Assembly: GCA_016124615.1 (NCBI GenBank)
Contig: WGNF01000003.1
Span: forward strand, 848,862 to 912,861
From: Paracoccaceae bacterium
GTDB taxonomy: Bacteria > Pseudomonadota > Alphaproteobacteria > Rhodobacterales > Rhodobacteraceae
Reading direction: 5' to 3'
DNA: 64,000 bases
Shown: piece after piece, positions 8,861 through 16,342 of the stretch
Layout of the letters: the number at the start of each line of letters is the position of its first letter
How positions within the stretch are numbered: the first letter of the stretch is position 1
The notes under the pieces: model-generated
The model's input: only the letters and a program-made list of their open reading frames with translations
Databases searched by the model: none
Told to the model about the DNA's origin: nothing
Program-made: the position numbers and the translations under genes

Positions 8861-8896
8861 TTGACAGAAATTTCAACCGTACAATGATGTGTACAA
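8861..8896 (+). promoter_or_regulatory. ehuB promoter with operator-like site 2
   Basis: TTGACA (8861-8866) is a consensus -35. TGATGT (8885-8890) at 18 bp is the likeliest -10. ATGTGTACAA (8887-8896) matches the minus-strand form of site 1 at 9 of 10 positions and overlaps that -10. An extra half-element GTACAAT lies at 8879-8885. The two sites are centred about 103 bp apart, close to ten helical turns, which would suit cooperative binding or looping across the divergent intergenic region. Confidence 0.5.
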
Positions 8897-8947
8897 CAAA
8901 TGAAGCTTCGACTCTGAACTCGAAGATATCCAACACGGGAGACGACG

Positions 8948-9793
8948 ATGAAAAGATCCCTTCTGACGACGGCCGTGATGGCCGGGGTCGCCTTGGGCGC
9001 CTCGGTTGTGGCGGCATTTGCCGGCCCGCTGACGGACCGCATCAAGGCGGGCGAGGCCATCCGCATCGGCTTTGCGAACGAGATTCCCTTCGCCTATCCC
9101 GGCCCGGACGGCAGCCCCAAGGGCTTCGTCAATGCCGAGGTGCTGGGCGTGCTGAAAAGCATGGGCTACACCAAGATCGAGCCGGTGCAGACCGACTGGG
9201 GCGGACTGATCCCCGGCTTGCAGGCGGGCCGCTTCGACATCATCACCGGCGGCATGAACATCCTGAAGTCGCGCTGCGAGAACATCGCCTTCTCCGAGCC
9301 GATGGCGCGCATAGGTGACGCCTTTCTGGTGGCCAAGGGGAACCCAAAAGGGCTGAATACCTACGCCGACATCAAGACCAAGGGCGCGGTGATGGTGACC
9401 GGCGCCGGCTATTCGAACATCGAGGCGGCCAAGGCCGCGGGCGTGACCGAGGCCAATATCATGCAGGTGCCGGGGCCGACCGAAATCCTTGCGGCGGTCA
9501 AGGCGGGCCGCGCCGATGCCGGGGCCGGAACCTACTTCACCGTCAAGCAGCTGGCCGACAGCACCGATGGCGCGCTGGACGTATCCGACCCGAACGCGAT
9601 GCCCGAAAGTTCGATGAACTGGGCCGGGATCGGCTTTCGCAAGGACGATCAGGATTTCGTCGACGCCTTCAACGCCGCACAGAAAAGCTACCTCGGCTCG
9701 CCCGAGATGATGGATGCGGTCAAGGCCTATGGCTACGGCGAAGCCTCGCTGCCGGGTGACAAGACCACGGCATGGGTCTGCGCCAATCGCTGA
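8948..9793 (+). CDS. ehuB: Ectoine/hydroxyectoine-type ABC transporter substrate-binding protein EhuB
   Basis: The 281-residue protein has a Sec signal peptide (MKRSLLTTAVMAGVALGASV, cleavage probably after AFA near residue 25). A family-3 solute-binding domain follows. IRIGFANEIPFAYPGPDG places Glu and Phe where EhuB contacts the zwitterionic ligand, and GRFDIITGGMNILKSRCENI carries the further aromatic/Arg region. The RBS is GGGAGA. It acts in the periplasm and delivers ligand to EhuC/EhuD. It opens the six-gene ehuBCDA-eutBC operon and is followed by a hairpin that probably raises its level over the permeases. Other polar amino-acid-like ligands remain possible. Confidence 0.85.
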   Translation: MKRSLLTTAVMAGVALGASVVAAFAGPLTDRIKAGEAIRIGFANEIPFAYPGPDGSPKGFVNAEVLGVLKSMGYTKIEPVQTDWGGLIPGLQAGRFDIITGGMNILKSRCENIAFSEPMARIGDAFLVAKGNPKGLNTYADIKTKGAVMVTGAGYSNIEAAKAAGVTEANIMQVPGPTEILAAVKAGRADAGAGTYFTVKQLADSTDGALDVSDPNAMPESSMNWAGIGFRKDDQDFVDAFNAAQKSYLGSPEMMDAVKAYGYGEASLPGDKTTAWVCANR

Positions 9794-9799
9794 TCTTGT

Positions 9800-9822
9800 A
9801 AGGGGCGGGCCAACCGCCCCTT
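9800..9822 (+). other. Intra-operon hairpin between ehuB and ehuC
   Basis: A perfect 9-bp stem AAGGGGCGG / CCGCCCCTT has a 5-nt loop and no U-tract after it. It sits 6 nt after the ehuB stop and 24 nt before ehuC. Such hairpins after binding-protein genes commonly block 3' exonucleases or partly terminate, giving excess binding protein over membrane subunits. Confidence 0.6.
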
Positions 9823-9846
9823 GCCGATCCGGCCGGGGGATGGCGG

Positions 9847-10512
9847 ATGACGATCTGGGACTTCCTTGAAACCTACGGGGCCCGCATCGCCAGTGGCACG
9901 CTTGTCACCTGCGCCCAATTCGGGCTGGCGGCGATCATCGCCATCGTCGTGGCGCTGATCGCCGGGCTTGGCAAGCTGTCGCACAACGGACTGATCCGGG
10001 GCGTGTCGGTCATCTATATCGAGATCTTCCGCGGCACCTCGCTTCTGGTGCAACTCTACTGGATCTTCTTCGTGCTGCCGCTGTTCGGGATCACGCTGCC
10101 GAAATTCGCGGCCGGCTTCATCTCGGTCGGCCTGAACGTCGGCTCCTACGGCGCCGAACTGGTTCGCGGCGCGATCCAGTCGGTGCCCAAGGGCCAATGG
10201 GAGGCGGCCTATGCCCTGTCGATGTCACCCGCCCGCCGGATGCGCCGGATCATCCTGCCGCAGGCGCTGGGGCTGATGCTGCCACCCTGGGGCAACCTGC
10301 TGATCGAGCTTCTGAAGGGCACCGCGCTGGTCTCGCTGATTTCGGTGACCGACCTGATGTTTCAGGCCAAGCAGATCAACGCCTCGACCTACCTTTCGGC
10401 GCAGTCCTTCGGCGCGGCGCTGGTTGTCTACTACATTCTGGCCCGGTTTCTGATCACGCCCTTCATGCGCCGGATGGAGCGGGTCATGGCGCGGAGGCTT
10501 GGCCGGGCATGA
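9847..10512 (+). CDS. ehuC: Ectoine-type ABC transporter permease EhuC
   Basis: The 221-residue HisMQ-type amino-acid permease has about five membrane segments. EIFRGTSLLVQLYWIFF is the typical N-terminal motif. The EAA loop that contacts the ATPase is EAAYALSMSPARRMRRIILPQ, followed by LGLMLPPWGNLLIELLKGT. Its end overlaps the next permease start by 4 bp (ATGA), indicating translational coupling. It pairs with EhuD as a heterodimeric channel in the inner membrane. Confidence 0.85.
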   Translation: MTIWDFLETYGARIASGTLVTCAQFGLAAIIAIVVALIAGLGKLSHNGLIRGVSVIYIEIFRGTSLLVQLYWIFFVLPLFGITLPKFAAGFISVGLNVGSYGAELVRGAIQSVPKGQWEAAYALSMSPARRMRRIILPQALGLMLPPWGNLLIELLKGTALVSLISVTDLMFQAKQINASTYLSAQSFGAALVVYYILARFLITPFMRRMERVMARRLGRA

Positions 10513-11177
10513 TGTTTCACTGGCGCTGGGATTTTACCTACGAAATCCTGCCCCGGCTCATGTGGGCCACGGTCAATACCCTGATCGCCGCCGGGGCGGG
10601 CTATGCCATCGCGCTTGTTCTGGGCCTGATCCTCGCGCTGGCGCAGCGGACGAACTGGAAGCCGCTGACCTTCGTGGTGCGCGAGTTTGTCGAATTCATC
10701 CGCTCCACCCCGCTGGTGCTGCAGATCTTCTTCGTCTTCTACGTCGGCCCCCAGTTTGGCGTCCGCCTGTCGCCCTGGACCTCTGGCATGATCGCGATCG
10801 GGCTGCACTATTCGGCCTATCTGTCCGAGGTCTACCGGGCCGGGATCGAAGCCGTTCCGCGCGGCCAGTGGGAGGCTTGCCGCGCCCTGAACATGTCGAC
10901 CGCAGACACCTACCTGCGCATCATCATCCCGCAGGCCCTGCCGCCCTCCGTCGCCGGGATGGGAAACTACCTGGTGGGGATCTTCAAGGATACGCCGATG
11001 CTGTCGGTCATCGGTGTCGCGGAACTGATGCACACCGCCAATGCGATCGGCGCAGAAAATTATCGGTTCCTTGAACCCTACACGATGGTCGGGGTGATCT
11101 TTCTTGCCATCTCGCTGCCCACGGCCGGTCTGGTCCGGCTGTTCGAGGGCTGGTTGCGGCGCAAACTGGGACTTTGA
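10509..11177 (+). CDS. ehuD: Ectoine-type ABC transporter permease EhuD
   Basis: The 222-residue HisMQ-type permease starts MMFHWRWDFTYEILPRLM within the ATGA overlap with ehuC. EFIRSTPLVLQIFFVFYVGP and the EAA loop EACRALNMSTADTYLRIIIPQ identify it as the second membrane subunit. A much longer upstream frame exists but merely reads ehuC out of frame. It is 3 bp from the ATPase gene. Confidence 0.85.
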   Translation: MMFHWRWDFTYEILPRLMWATVNTLIAAGAGYAIALVLGLILALAQRTNWKPLTFVVREFVEFIRSTPLVLQIFFVFYVGPQFGVRLSPWTSGMIAIGLHYSAYLSEVYRAGIEAVPRGQWEACRALNMSTADTYLRIIIPQALPPSVAGMGNYLVGIFKDTPMLSVIGVAELMHTANAIGAENYRFLEPYTMVGVIFLAISLPTAGLVRLFEGWLRRKLGL

Positions 11178-11180
11178 GTC

Positions 11181-11993
11181 ATGGACATGTCTGCCTTTCC
11201 GCTGGAACTGCCCGAAACCGACCGCCCGATGGTCCGCTTCATGAACGTCACCAAAAGCTATGGCAGGCTGGTGGTGCTGGACCAGTTGAACCTCGACATC
11301 GCGGCGGGAGAGATGGTGTCGATCATCGGCCCCTCCGGCTCTGGCAAGACCACCGTGCTGCGGATGCTGATGACGCTGGAGACGATCAACGGCGGCGTGA
11401 TCTATGTCGACGGCAAACCGCTGACCCATATGGCCAAGGGCGGCAAGCTGGTTCCGGCGGACGAGCGATACCTGCGCATGATGCGATCCTCGATCGGCAT
11501 GTGCTTCCAGCACTTCAACCTGTTCCCGCACATGACCGCGCTGCAGAACTGCATGGAGGGGCCGGTGCAGGTTCTCGGCCTCTCGAAGCAGGAGGCGCGG
11601 GAACGGTCCGAGGAGTTGCTGTCGCTGGTCGGCATGATCGCCAAGAAGGATCAGCATCCATCGCGGCTGTCCGGCGGGCAGCAGCAGCGCGTGGCCATCG
11701 CCCGCGCGCTGGCGATGCGGCCCAAGGTGATGCTGTTCGACGAGGTGACATCCGCGCTCGACCCCGAAGTGATCGGCGAGGTGACCAACGTCATCCGCAA
11801 ACTGGTCGCGGAACACAACCTGACCATGCTGATGGTCACGCATCAGATGGGCTTTGCCCACGACATCTCTGACCGGGTGTGTTTCTTCTTCGGCGGCAAG
11901 ATCGAGGAACAGGGCCCGCCTGACATTCTGTTCGGCGCGCCCCAGCGCGACCGCACCAAGCAGTTCCTGTCGGCGGTGAAGGAAGCGCATTGA
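11181..11993 (+). CDS. ehuA: Ectoine-type ABC transporter ATP-binding protein EhuA
   Basis: The 270-residue polar-amino-acid-type ATPase shows all ABC motifs: Walker A GPSGSGKTT, Q-loop CFQHFNLFPHMT, signature LSGGQQQR, Walker B VMLFDEVTSALDPE and H-loop MVTHQ. An N-terminal extension (about 20 residues before VRFMNVTKSYG) and an insertion after the Walker A strand (HMAKGGKLVPADERYLRMMR) are characteristic of the EhuA subgroup. It energises uptake through EhuC/EhuD. The stop is 1 bp from the eutB start. Confidence 0.88.
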   Translation: MDMSAFPLELPETDRPMVRFMNVTKSYGRLVVLDQLNLDIAAGEMVSIIGPSGSGKTTVLRMLMTLETINGGVIYVDGKPLTHMAKGGKLVPADERYLRMMRSSIGMCFQHFNLFPHMTALQNCMEGPVQVLGLSKQEARERSEELLSLVGMIAKKDQHPSRLSGGQQQRVAIARALAMRPKVMLFDEVTSALDPEVIGEVTNVIRKLVAEHNLTMLMVTHQMGFAHDISDRVCFFFGGKIEEQGPPDILFGAPQRDRTKQFLSAVKEAH

Positions 11994-11994
11994 G

Positions 11995-12999
11995 ATGGGC
12001 ATCGCGCTTGCCGACATCCTCGCCGCGCGGCGGGTCATCCGGGGCATTGCGGATGCAACGCCCTTCGTGCCCTCGCCCTTCATGACGGCGGTGGCCGGGC
12101 AGGATTTCCTGCTGAAACTGGAAAACATGCAGCCGGTGGGCGCTTTCAAGCTGCGCGGCGCGCTCAACGCGGTGATGGCCTTGCCGGACACGGTCGCGGG
12201 CGTGACCTGCTGTTCCACCGGCAATCATGGGCGCGGCGTCGCCTTTGCCGCCGCGATGCGCGGCATGAAGGCGGTGATCTGCATGTCACGGTTGGTCCCG
12301 CAGACCAAGATCGACGGCATCCGCGCGCTCGGCGCAGAGGTGCGCATCGTCGGCGCGACACAGGACGCGGCGATGATGGAAAGCCGCCGCCTGTGCGCGG
12401 CAGAGGGGCTGGTGGAAATCTCGCCCTTCGACGATCCGCAGGTGGTCGCCGGTCAGGGCACCATCGGGCTGGAAATGCTTGAAGCGCGGCCCGACCTGAC
12501 CATGATCCTCGTGCCGCTGTCGGGTGGCGGGCTTGCGGCGGGGGTTTCGGTCGCCGCAAAGGCGATCAATCCCCGGATCCGGATCGTCGGCATCTCGATG
12601 GACCGCGGCGCGGCGATGCACGCCTCGCTTCAGGCCGGGCATCCGGTGGAAGTGCCGGAATACGCCTCGTTCGCCGACAGCCTCGGCGGCGGGATCGGGC
12701 TGGAAAACCGCCTGTCTTTCCCGCTTTGCCAACGCCACCTCGACGCCATCGTGCTGGTGACGGAGGACGAGATTCGCCGCGCCATGCAGGTGCTTTATTT
12801 CGAGGACCGCATCGTCGCCGAAGGCGCCGCTGTCGTTGGGCTCGCGGCGGTTCTGTCCGGCAAGGTCAGGCCGGATGGCCCCACCGGCACCATCGTCACC
12901 GGCCGCAACCTCGACATGGAGACCTTCACCCGGATCATGGCAGGGCAGGATGTGCAGATCGGCGAGATGACGGTGAAAGGCGAACGCTATGCCCCATGA
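11995..12999 (+). CDS. eutB: PLP-dependent hydroxyectoine utilization dehydratase EutB
   Basis: The 334-residue fold-type II PLP enzyme is of the threonine/serine dehydratase group. The Schiff-base lysine is in GAFKLRGALNA. The phosphate-binding and ring loop is STGNHGRGVAFAAAMRGMKAV. The cofactor glycine loop is PLSGGGLAAGVSVAAKA. In eut operons EutA, EutB and EutC are needed for hydroxyectoine use and are thought to convert hydroxyectoine to ectoine. Location directly after ehuA and overlap with eutC (11 bp) support the name, and EutA is absent. If the pathway is not ectoine, a general serine/threonine-type dehydratase role would remain. Confidence 0.8.
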   Translation: MGIALADILAARRVIRGIADATPFVPSPFMTAVAGQDFLLKLENMQPVGAFKLRGALNAVMALPDTVAGVTCCSTGNHGRGVAFAAAMRGMKAVICMSRLVPQTKIDGIRALGAEVRIVGATQDAAMMESRRLCAAEGLVEISPFDDPQVVAGQGTIGLEMLEARPDLTMILVPLSGGGLAAGVSVAAKAINPRIRIVGISMDRGAAMHASLQAGHPVEVPEYASFADSLGGGIGLENRLSFPLCQRHLDAIVLVTEDEIRRAMQVLYFEDRIVAEGAAVVGLAAVLSGKVRPDGPTGTIVTGRNLDMETFTRIMAGQDVQIGEMTVKGERYAP

Positions 13000-13975
13000 C
13001 ATCCAGATCGTGACCGAGGCAGAATTGCGCGCGCTGGTCCAGCTTGACCTGACGGTGATCGACGCGATCGAAGCGGCCTTCGCGGCCCTTGCGAAAGGTG
13101 GCGTTGTCATGCCGCCGATCCTGTCGATGGACCTGCACGACGCGAATGGCGAGGTGGACGTGAAGACCGCCTATATCCCCGGCGTCGACGGCTTCGCAAT
13201 CAAGGTCAGCCCCGGCTTCTTCGACAACCCCAAGCTCGGGCTGCCCAGCCTGAACGGGCTGATGATCCTGTTTTCCGCCAAAACCGGTCTGGTGGAGTCG
13301 CTCTTTCTCGACAACGGCTATCTGACCGATATCCGCACGGCTGCGGCGGGTGCCGTCGCCGCCCGCCACCTTGCGCCGCAGCGGGTCGAGACGGCGGGGG
13401 TGATCGGCACCGGGGTTCAGGCCCGGTTGCAGCTGCAGGCCGCGCATCTGGTCCGCCCGTTCACGCGCGTTCTGGTGCATGGCCGCGACATGGCCAAGGC
13501 GCGGGCCTGCGCGCAGGATCTGGCGCGGGCGCTGGGGGTGCAGGCCGAAGCCGTCGCTGACCCCGCGGCGCTTGTCGCGCAAAGCCAGTTGGTCGTTACC
13601 ACCACCCCGGCGCGCGACCCGGTGCTGAAGGCCGACTGGCTGCATCCGGGATTGCACATCACCGCGATGGGCTCCGATCAGGCCGGCAAGAACGAGATCG
13701 AGCCCGCCGCGTTGATGGCCGCCGACGTCTATATCTGCGACCGCGTCAGCCAGTGCGAGATCTCCGGCGAACTCGCGACCGCCCGCGCCACCGGCATCTG
13801 GACCAAAGGCACCCCCGCCGAACTCGGCGAGGTCATCCTCGGCAGCAGGCCGGGCCGCCGATCGCCCGGCGATATCACCATCTGCGACCTGACCGGCACC
13901 GGTGTTCAGGATACCGCCATCGCCACCCACATCCGCGCCCGCTTCGGCCGCGCCGGAACGATCATCCGGGCCTGA
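12989..13975 (+). CDS. eutC: Ectoine utilization protein EutC (ornithine cyclodeaminase/mu-crystallin family)
   Basis: The 328-residue protein has the ornithine cyclodeaminase fold. KTAYIPGVDGFAIKVSPGF has the substrate-binding lysines, SLFLDNGYLTDIRTAAAGAVAA is the conserved central motif, and VIGTGVQARLQLQAAHLV is the NAD-binding Rossmann loop. Its start lies inside the eutB end, so the two are coupled. With EutB it is expected to carry out the redox and ring steps that turn hydroxyectoine into ectoine. The next gene is convergent, 10 bp beyond the stop. Confidence 0.82.
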   Translation: MPHDIQIVTEAELRALVQLDLTVIDAIEAAFAALAKGGVVMPPILSMDLHDANGEVDVKTAYIPGVDGFAIKVSPGFFDNPKLGLPSLNGLMILFSAKTGLVESLFLDNGYLTDIRTAAAGAVAARHLAPQRVETAGVIGTGVQARLQLQAAHLVRPFTRVLVHGRDMAKARACAQDLARALGVQAEAVADPAALVAQSQLVVTTTPARDPVLKADWLHPGLHITAMGSDQAGKNEIEPAALMAADVYICDRVSQCEISGELATARATGIWTKGTPAELGEVILGSRPGRRSPGDITICDLTGTGVQDTAIATHIRARFGRAGTIIRA

Positions 13976-13985
13976 GGCGGCCCGC

Positions 13986-14762
13986 TCAGACCGTCAGATA
14001 GCCGCCGTCGACAAAGACCGTCGTGCCGGTGATGTAGGTCGCGGCGTCCGAGGCGAGGAACACCGCCGCCGCCGCAATCTCCTCCGGTCGGCCCATCCGC
14101 CCCATCGGGATATGCGCGAGCGATTGGCGGCGGCTGTCCGCGTGCCCCGGATCGCCGCCGCGCGTCATCGGCGTGTCGGTGAAACCGGGGGCCAGCGCGT
14201 TGACGCGAACGCCGTAGGGCGCAAGGTCCAGCGCCATCGCCTTGACCAGCATCTTCGCCCCGCCCTTGGACGCGACATAGGCGGCGCAGTTGCGCTGCGC
14301 GACCTCGCTGACCTGCGAGGTGACCAGCGTGATCGAACCCGCCTTCTGCGCCACCATCCGCCGCGCCGCCGCAGCCGCAAACAGGAAGGCGCCGGTCAGG
14401 TTGGTGGCGATCACCGCGTCCCAGTCGGCAGATGCGATCTCATGCGCCAGCGCCGCGGGGCCACCGATCCCGGCGGCGGAAATCGCGACGTCGACCCGAC
14501 CAAGACGGTCCTCGGCCCGGGCGAACAGCGCCTCCATCGCCGCCGGGGCACGCACGTCAGAGGCCATGACCTCGACCCTCAGGTCGCCCCGCCCGATGCC
14601 CTGCGCCGTCTGTGCCGCGCTGGCTTCCGCGAGGTCCGACAGCATCAGATCGGCCCCGGCGGCGGCCAACGCCCCTGCGATGGCCCGCCCGATCCCGCTG
14701 CCTGCGCCGTTCACCACCGCCACCCGCCCCTTCAGCGCGTCGCCCGCCCAGAGTCCCGTCAC
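13986..14762 (-). CDS. Short-chain dehydrogenase/reductase (SDR)
   Basis: This classical 258-residue SDR has the cofactor motif VNGAGSGIGRAIAGAL (residues about 17-32) and the structural ISAAGIGG (NAG-like). The catalytic serine is in SITLVTSQVSEV, and YVASKGGAKM supplies Tyr and Lys. Asp after the second beta strand (LMLSDLAEASAAQ) suggests NAD(H). Its start overlaps the aminotransferase stop by 4 bp, so both are translated from one mRNA. It may reduce or oxidise the product of that aminotransferase, for example a beta-hydroxy/keto pair. Confidence 0.9.
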   Translation of the reverse strand: MTGLWAGDALKGRVAVVNGAGSGIGRAIAGALAAAGADLMLSDLAEASAAQTAQGIGRGDLRVEVMASDVRAPAAMEALFARAEDRLGRVDVAISAAGIGGPAALAHEIASADWDAVIATNLTGAFLFAAAAARRMVAQKAGSITLVTSQVSEVAQRNCAAYVASKGGAKMLVKAMALDLAPYGVRVNALAPGFTDTPMTRGGDPGHADSRRQSLAHIPMGRMGRPEEIAAAAVFLASDAATYITGTTVFVDGGYLTV

Positions 14763-16108
14763 AGCATCCCCTCCTCTTGCAGCAGGTCCAGACTCGCATC
14801 GAAGGCCGCCACCGTTTCAGCGATATCCTCTGGCGTGTGGGCGGCTGACAGCAGCCCGCCGGGCCAGCCGCTCAGGTCCACCCCGTTCACCAGCATCGCC
14901 ATCCGCAACAGCCGCGCGAGGCCCGGCGGCTGCGCCTGCAACCCCGCCCGGCCCAGCCGCTGCGGGTCGAACGGCCGCGCAGCCAGATCGGGCGCGAGGC
15001 ACAGGTGAAACGCCGACGCCTCGCCGTAGACGTGCCAAGGCACCCCGCGCGCCGCCAGCACCCCGGCCAGCCCGCGCCGCAGGTCTTCCGCCAGCGCATC
15101 GGCCGCCCGGTTCGGCGCCCCGCCGCGGATCGCGGCCAGCGTTGCCACCCCCGCAGCCGCCGAGGCGGGCGCCGCGTTGAACGTGCCGGGGTGGTAGATC
15201 TTCTGCCGCCCTGCCCGCTCCGCCGCCGCGAAGTCGAGCCCGCCCAGGATCTCGGCCCGCCCCGCCACCGCGCCGCCGGGTTGCCCGCCCGCCACGATCT
15301 TGGCCAGCGTCGTCAGGTCCGGGATCACGCCGGTCTTTTCCTGCACCCCGCCCGGCGCCACCCGAAACCCGGTGATCACCTCGTCGAAGATCAGCACAGT
15401 GCCCGCCGCCCGGCTCCAGTCGCGCAGCCGTTCCAGAAACCCGGTTTCCAGCGGGATCTTCCCGGTGCAGGCCCCCAGCGGCTCCAGGATCACCGCGGCG
15501 AAGTCCTTCGTGCGCAGCGCCGCCTCTACCCCCGCCGCTTCATAGGGGTCCAGCGCCACGGTCTGTGCCGCAACCGCCGCGGGCACGCCGATCACCGTGC
15601 CGCCATTGAAATGCGAGGCATAGCCCGCCGTCATGTCATCCTGCCAGCCGTGGTAATGGGCGTGGAACCGCAACACCCGGTCGCGCCCGGTGAAGGCGCG
15701 CGCCAGCCGCAGCGCCATCTGCGTCGCCTCTGAGCCCGAAGCGTGAAAGCGCACCTTTTCGGCCGAGGGCACCATCGCCACGATGGCCTCGGCCCAGGCA
15801 ATCTCGGCCTCGTGGCAGGCGGCGAAATGGGTGCCCTTCGCCATCTGCGCCGCCACCGCCTGCATCACCGCGGGCGGGTTGTGGCCCAGCAAGAGCGCAC
15901 CATGCCCGCCGAAATAGTCGATGTAGCGGTTGCCGTCGGCATCCCACTTCTGCGCCCCCGCGGCGTGGGTCGCGTAGACCGGATGCGGCGTCAGGTGGCG
16001 CGAGTCGTGCACGATGCCGCTGGGCAGCACCGCCCGCGCCCGCACCGCCAGTTCGGCCGACCGTGCGGTGCGCGCGGCGTAAAGCGTCTCGATCAGGCCG
16101 GCCGTCAT
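14759..16108 (-). CDS. Class III PLP aminotransferase (glutamate-1-semialdehyde aminomutase-like)
   Basis: The 449-residue protein starts MTAGLIETLYAARTARS. Landmarks are DADGNRYIDYFGGHGALLLGH, FHASGSEATQMALRLARAFTGR, VLRFHAHYHGWQDD, FDEVITGFRV and, in the lysine region, LTTLAKIVAGGQPGGAVAGR with Lys in place to bind PLP. It resembles HemL-like aminotransferases but lies in a catabolic cluster beside carbamoyl-amino-acid hydrolases. It probably transaminates the amino acid they release (a beta-amino acid is plausible). A far longer upstream frame is out-of-phase reading of the neighbouring gene and was trimmed. Confidence 0.87.
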   Translation of the reverse strand: MTAGLIETLYAARTARSAELAVRARAVLPSGIVHDSRHLTPHPVYATHAAGAQKWDADGNRYIDYFGGHGALLLGHNPPAVMQAVAAQMAKGTHFAACHEAEIAWAEAIVAMVPSAEKVRFHASGSEATQMALRLARAFTGRDRVLRFHAHYHGWQDDMTAGYASHFNGGTVIGVPAAVAAQTVALDPYEAAGVEAALRTKDFAAVILEPLGACTGKIPLETGFLERLRDWSRAAGTVLIFDEVITGFRVAPGGVQEKTGVIPDLTTLAKIVAGGQPGGAVAGRAEILGGLDFAAAERAGRQKIYHPGTFNAAPASAAAGVATLAAIRGGAPNRAADALAEDLRRGLAGVLAARGVPWHVYGEASAFHLCLAPDLAARPFDPQRLGRAGLQAQPPGLARLLRMAMLVNGVDLSGWPGGLLSAAHTPEDIAETVAAFDASLDLLQEEGML

Positions 16109-16172
16109 CCCTGTCCCTCGCTGCCCGCGGCGTGGGCCGAGCAAAGGGCCGCCCTGCCCGCTTGTCACGCGA

Positions 16173-16199
16173 TTTTTCCGGGGTCTCAGCCCCGGAAAT
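16173..16199. promoter_or_regulatory. Inverted repeat in the divergent aminotransferase/amidohydrolase promoter region
   Basis: The 234-bp divergent gap (16109-16342) holds no gene. It contains TTTTTCC-N14-GGAAAT, where the 8-bp arms TTCCGGGG / CCCCGGAA flank TCTCAG. Neither strand has a U-tract after the hairpin, so an operator is more likely than a terminator. The same TTTTTCC-N14-GGAAAT arrangement with a different centre occurs at 21791-21818, in the other divergent promoter of this cluster. Confidence 0.5.
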
Positions 16200-16342
16200 G
16201 CGCGCAAACCCTGCCCCGCATTTGCCCACCCGATGACCCCGAAATATTTGCCCTTTTGCGCCCCGCTTGCTCCCGCCAATCCGTTGCGCCCCCGCCGCGT
16301 TCGCGTAACGTCGGCGCATCCGGCCCTGTCAGGGAAACCCCG

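Noticed and set aside
10431..12224. Minus-strand open frame antisense to ehuD, ehuA and eutB
   Set aside because: It is shadow coding: ABC motifs and PLP motifs on the plus strand are unambiguous.
16173..16199. Hairpin as a Rho-independent terminator
   Set aside because: No U-tract follows on either strand and both flanking genes start away from it, so an operator fits better.
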